Assembly: GCA_028871455.1 (NCBI GenBank)
Contig: JAGWNF010000011.1
Location: forward strand, 1 to 64,000
Source of the DNA: Alphaproteobacteria bacterium
GTDB lineage: Bacteria > Pseudomonadota > Alphaproteobacteria > ATCC43930 > CGMCC-115725
Direction of reading: 5' to 3'
DNA length: 64,000 bases
In this document: positions 62,587 through 64,000 of the stretch, piece after piece
Position numbering within the stretch: the stretch's first letter is position 1
Layout of the letters: each line of letters begins with the position of its first letter
The notes under the pieces: model-generated
Databases searched by the model: none
What the model was told of the DNA's origin: nothing
What the model saw: the letters and a program-made list of their open reading frames with translations, nothing else
Translations under genes and position numbers: made by a program

Positions 62587-62850
62587 CTATTTTACGCCGT
62601 TCAAAATTTTATCGATCTGACTCGCGGGCATGTCGTGGAAATTTGCGTTGACCTTCGACTCCGGCGCAGCCGCAGCCGAACTCGCCCTGCCGCAGGCTTT
62701 GCTGCATCGATGGGTGTCGAGGTTGTAGATCGCGCTGCAACCGTCTTTGCAGGTGATGCTGCATCCATGTCCCGCGTCGCAGGTTTCGGCGACGGCAGGA
62801 ATGGTTTGCCACGCCAACACCAGCAGCGATGCAGCGATGAGTCTGATCAT
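62587..62850 (-). CDS. Small secreted six-cysteine protein
   Basis: An 87-residue protein with a signal peptide (MIRLIAASLLVLAWQTIPAVA, cut near residue 21). The mature part carries Cys24, 30, 34, 38, 49 and 53, an even number suited to three disulfides, then an Ala/Ser linker and the tail FHDMPASQIDKILNGVK. I do not recognise the family. Confidence 0.6.
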   Translation of the reverse strand: MIRLIAASLLVLAWQTIPAVAETCDAGHGCSITCKDGCSAIYNLDTHRCSKACGRASSAAAAPESKVNANFHDMPASQIDKILNGVK

Positions 62851-62934
62851 AACCTACCTCCCCGGTTGAGCCTGCCGCGGCGGAACTATAGCACGCCTTG
62901 AGCCGTCTCCACGCCGGAACAGGAGGCTACCTCG

Positions 62935-63400
62935 TTACGTCCGCGCTTTCTCGTCGCGGACGAACACGAACAGCAGCATGTCGACGTGCTCGCCGTCGCG
63001 CGCCAGCGGAAACGCCACGCGGCGATAGGGAACGTGCTCGCGCCCGGTCGTCGCGACGATGCCGGCGCGGTATTCCGGCCGGCGCGTGCGGAGGATCTCG
63101 CCGTAGCCTCGCAGGATCGCCGCGACGTCGTTGGTGTCGAGCACCTCCTCGACGTATTTGCCGGTGCCGTCGCTGCCCTGGATGGCGACCACCTCGGTGC
63201 CGACCAGCCGAATACGATAGCGTGTCTCGGCGTCCGGCACCGCGATCACCTCGATCATCATGATCCAGGGCAGGAGCTCGACGATCTCCGTCGGTTCGAC
63301 GTGCTGGCGTCCCGGCAGCTTCCCCGGCGGGCGCCTTGCGGGCAAGATAGTCGGCGAGCTGGCGGAAACGCGGGTGCGCGTCAGTAGACGAGTCGTTCAT
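62935..63400 (-). pseudogene. PAS-domain (PAS_5-like) protein gene with apparent frameshift
   Basis: ATG 63400 reads MNDSSTDAHPRFRQLADYLA then leaves frame after APAG. The PAS_5-type body (VELLPWIMMIEVIA, RYRIRLVGTEVVAIQGSDGTG, RRVAFPLARDGEHVDMLLFVF) is in the next frame down to 62935. Removing one C from the run CCCC at 63322-63325 joins both into a ~154-residue PAS_5-like protein. These are alphaproteobacterial one-domain sensors of unknown ligand. A homopolymer error in assembly is as likely as real decay. Confidence 0.68.
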
Positions 63401-63551
63401 CTAATGAATACTACCAGATTACTCTGGCGATTTGGCAGCGGCGTAATCCGTCGGTGGCGCGATCGGCCGCCCGGAGTTGCGCGCATATCGCTTCCCGTCC
63501 GGCGCGGTTCTGCCCCAAAAAAGCCCAAGGCGGTTTCTAGCCTCGCTGCCC

Positions 63552-64000
63552 ATGGAGTCGTCGCAAGCCGACTGGCTGCCGTTTGGCAAGCCGCCCGTCC
63601 AGTGGGATTGGCGCGCCGTCCGCCGTTGGATAAAGCGCTGGTGGAAGCGCCTGCGCCGAGCGTGGCGCGCGCTCGTCGCGCTGCCGCGCGCTCTGCGCAT
63701 CGGGATCGTCGCCGCCGTGGTCCTCGCGGTCTTCGCGGCGGTCAATCTCGTCTATCATGTCGTGGAGAAGCCGACCGAGCTGTTCTTCGCGCTTGGCGCC
63801 GGCAAGACGCCGGCGGCTACCTGGCGGGAATACGGCGCGCTCTTTCGCGAATATTCGACCAAGGATATTCCGCCCGCACTGCTGGCGGCGCTGGCCGAGG
63901 TCGAAAGCGACGGCGATCCCGTCGCGCGCACCTACTGGCGCTGGCGCTTGGCGTGGAATCCCTTCGCCGTCTACGCGCCGGCCTCGACCTCGGTCGGCAT
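63552..64000 (+). CDS. Lytic-transglycosylase-like protein, N-terminal part (runs off window)
   Basis: At least 149 residues, open at the window end. A basic Trp-rich cytoplasmic start (IKRWWKRLRRAWRALVAL) leads to one membrane helix (IGIVAAVVLAVFAAVNLVYHVV), then FREYSTKDIPPALLAALAEVESDGDPVA with the catalytic-type Glu of SLT domains (ALLAALAEVES). ASTSVG at the edge begins the usual (A)SxVGxxQ motif. It would cut peptidoglycan from the periplasmic membrane face. Confidence 0.7.
   Translation, partial: MESSQADWLPFGKPPVQWDWRAVRRWIKRWWKRLRRAWRALVALPRALRIGIVAAVVLAVFAAVNLVYHVVEKPTELFFALGAGKTPAATWREYGALFREYSTKDIPPALLAALAEVESDGDPVARTYWRWRLAWNPFAVYAPASTSVG

Overview
The window is GC-rich chromosome from an alphaproteobacterium, probably a Rhodospirillales/Rhizobiales-type lineage; the genus cannot be told from sequence alone. 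The lineage call rests on several independent markers: a permuted two-piece ssrA (tmRNA) beside an alpha-type sspB, a SAM-II riboswitch before metZ, a CpdR-type receiver, a GapR (DUF2312) protein, DUF1244, DUF4169 and RHH_4 small proteins, the C-minus form of ribosomal protein L36, and an MmgR/alpha-r8-like small RNA. Most of the window is ordinary core genome. The 5' end, the 51.4 kb region and 56.5-63.5 kb look accessory or decayed.

Layout. 0-4.7 kb: end of a histidine kinase, decayed fragments, a beta-CASP nuclease, a truncated NCS2 permease, an sRNA gene, GNAT plus N-formylglutamate amidohydrolase, and cpdR. 4.7-9.7 kb: tRNA-Val, a BtuF-like protein, an LpxH-like phosphoesterase with a GT4 glycosyltransferase, an AlaC/DAP-type aminotransferase, and rpmJ with its promoter and terminator. 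9.7-21 kb: glcDEF (glycolate oxidase), then TVP38/GT2 and the DUF1800/DUF1501 export pair, then pyk and glycerate 2-kinase on the other strand. Together glcDEF, glycerate kinase and pyk could carry glycolate carbon to pyruvate, although the glyoxylate-to-glycerate steps are not in the window. 21-24.4 kb: a second N-formylglutamate amidohydrolase, DUF1244, gapR, a D-lactate dehydrogenase-like flavoprotein and a macrodomain protein.

24.4-31.5 kb is one long minus-strand run. In transcription order it reads ssrA, sspB, class I fumarase, a TfoX-like gene, an ECF sigma factor, its anti-sigma factor, a CnrX/CpxP-like periplasmic sensor, fumC, RHH_4, DUF4169 and paiB-like. The tmRNA and the adaptor that delivers tmRNA-tagged proteins to ClpXP are about 20 nt apart. 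31.5-40 kb: thyX, apbC, hflK-hflC-DUF2065-degP (membrane and periplasmic quality control), marC-like, serB and miaA. 40-45.5 kb: ilvI-ilvH-ilvC and leuA (branched-chain amino acids). 45.5-51.2 kb: the elongasome operon mreB-mreC-mreD-mrdA-rodA, followed by tRNA-Lys. 51.4-55 kb: an enoyl-CoA hydratase remnant, a small membrane protein, an SsuA/NMT1-type ABC transporter and a MaoC dehydratase.

55.1-64 kb: metZ under a SAM-II riboswitch with a terminator/antiterminator pair, then a XRE-S24 (LexA/CI-like) repressor divergent from a GcrA-like zinc-motif protein and a DUF6456 protein. Several tiny genes, a multi-hairpin palindromic repeat with degenerate copies, YihY, a universal stress protein with a near-perfect FNR/FixK box, a six-cysteine secreted protein, a frameshifted PAS protein and the start of a lytic-transglycosylase-like gene follow. 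Three genes (near 17.91, 57.84 and 63.32 kb) are each interrupted by an apparent one-base frameshift, so either the assembly has small indels or these genes are decaying.
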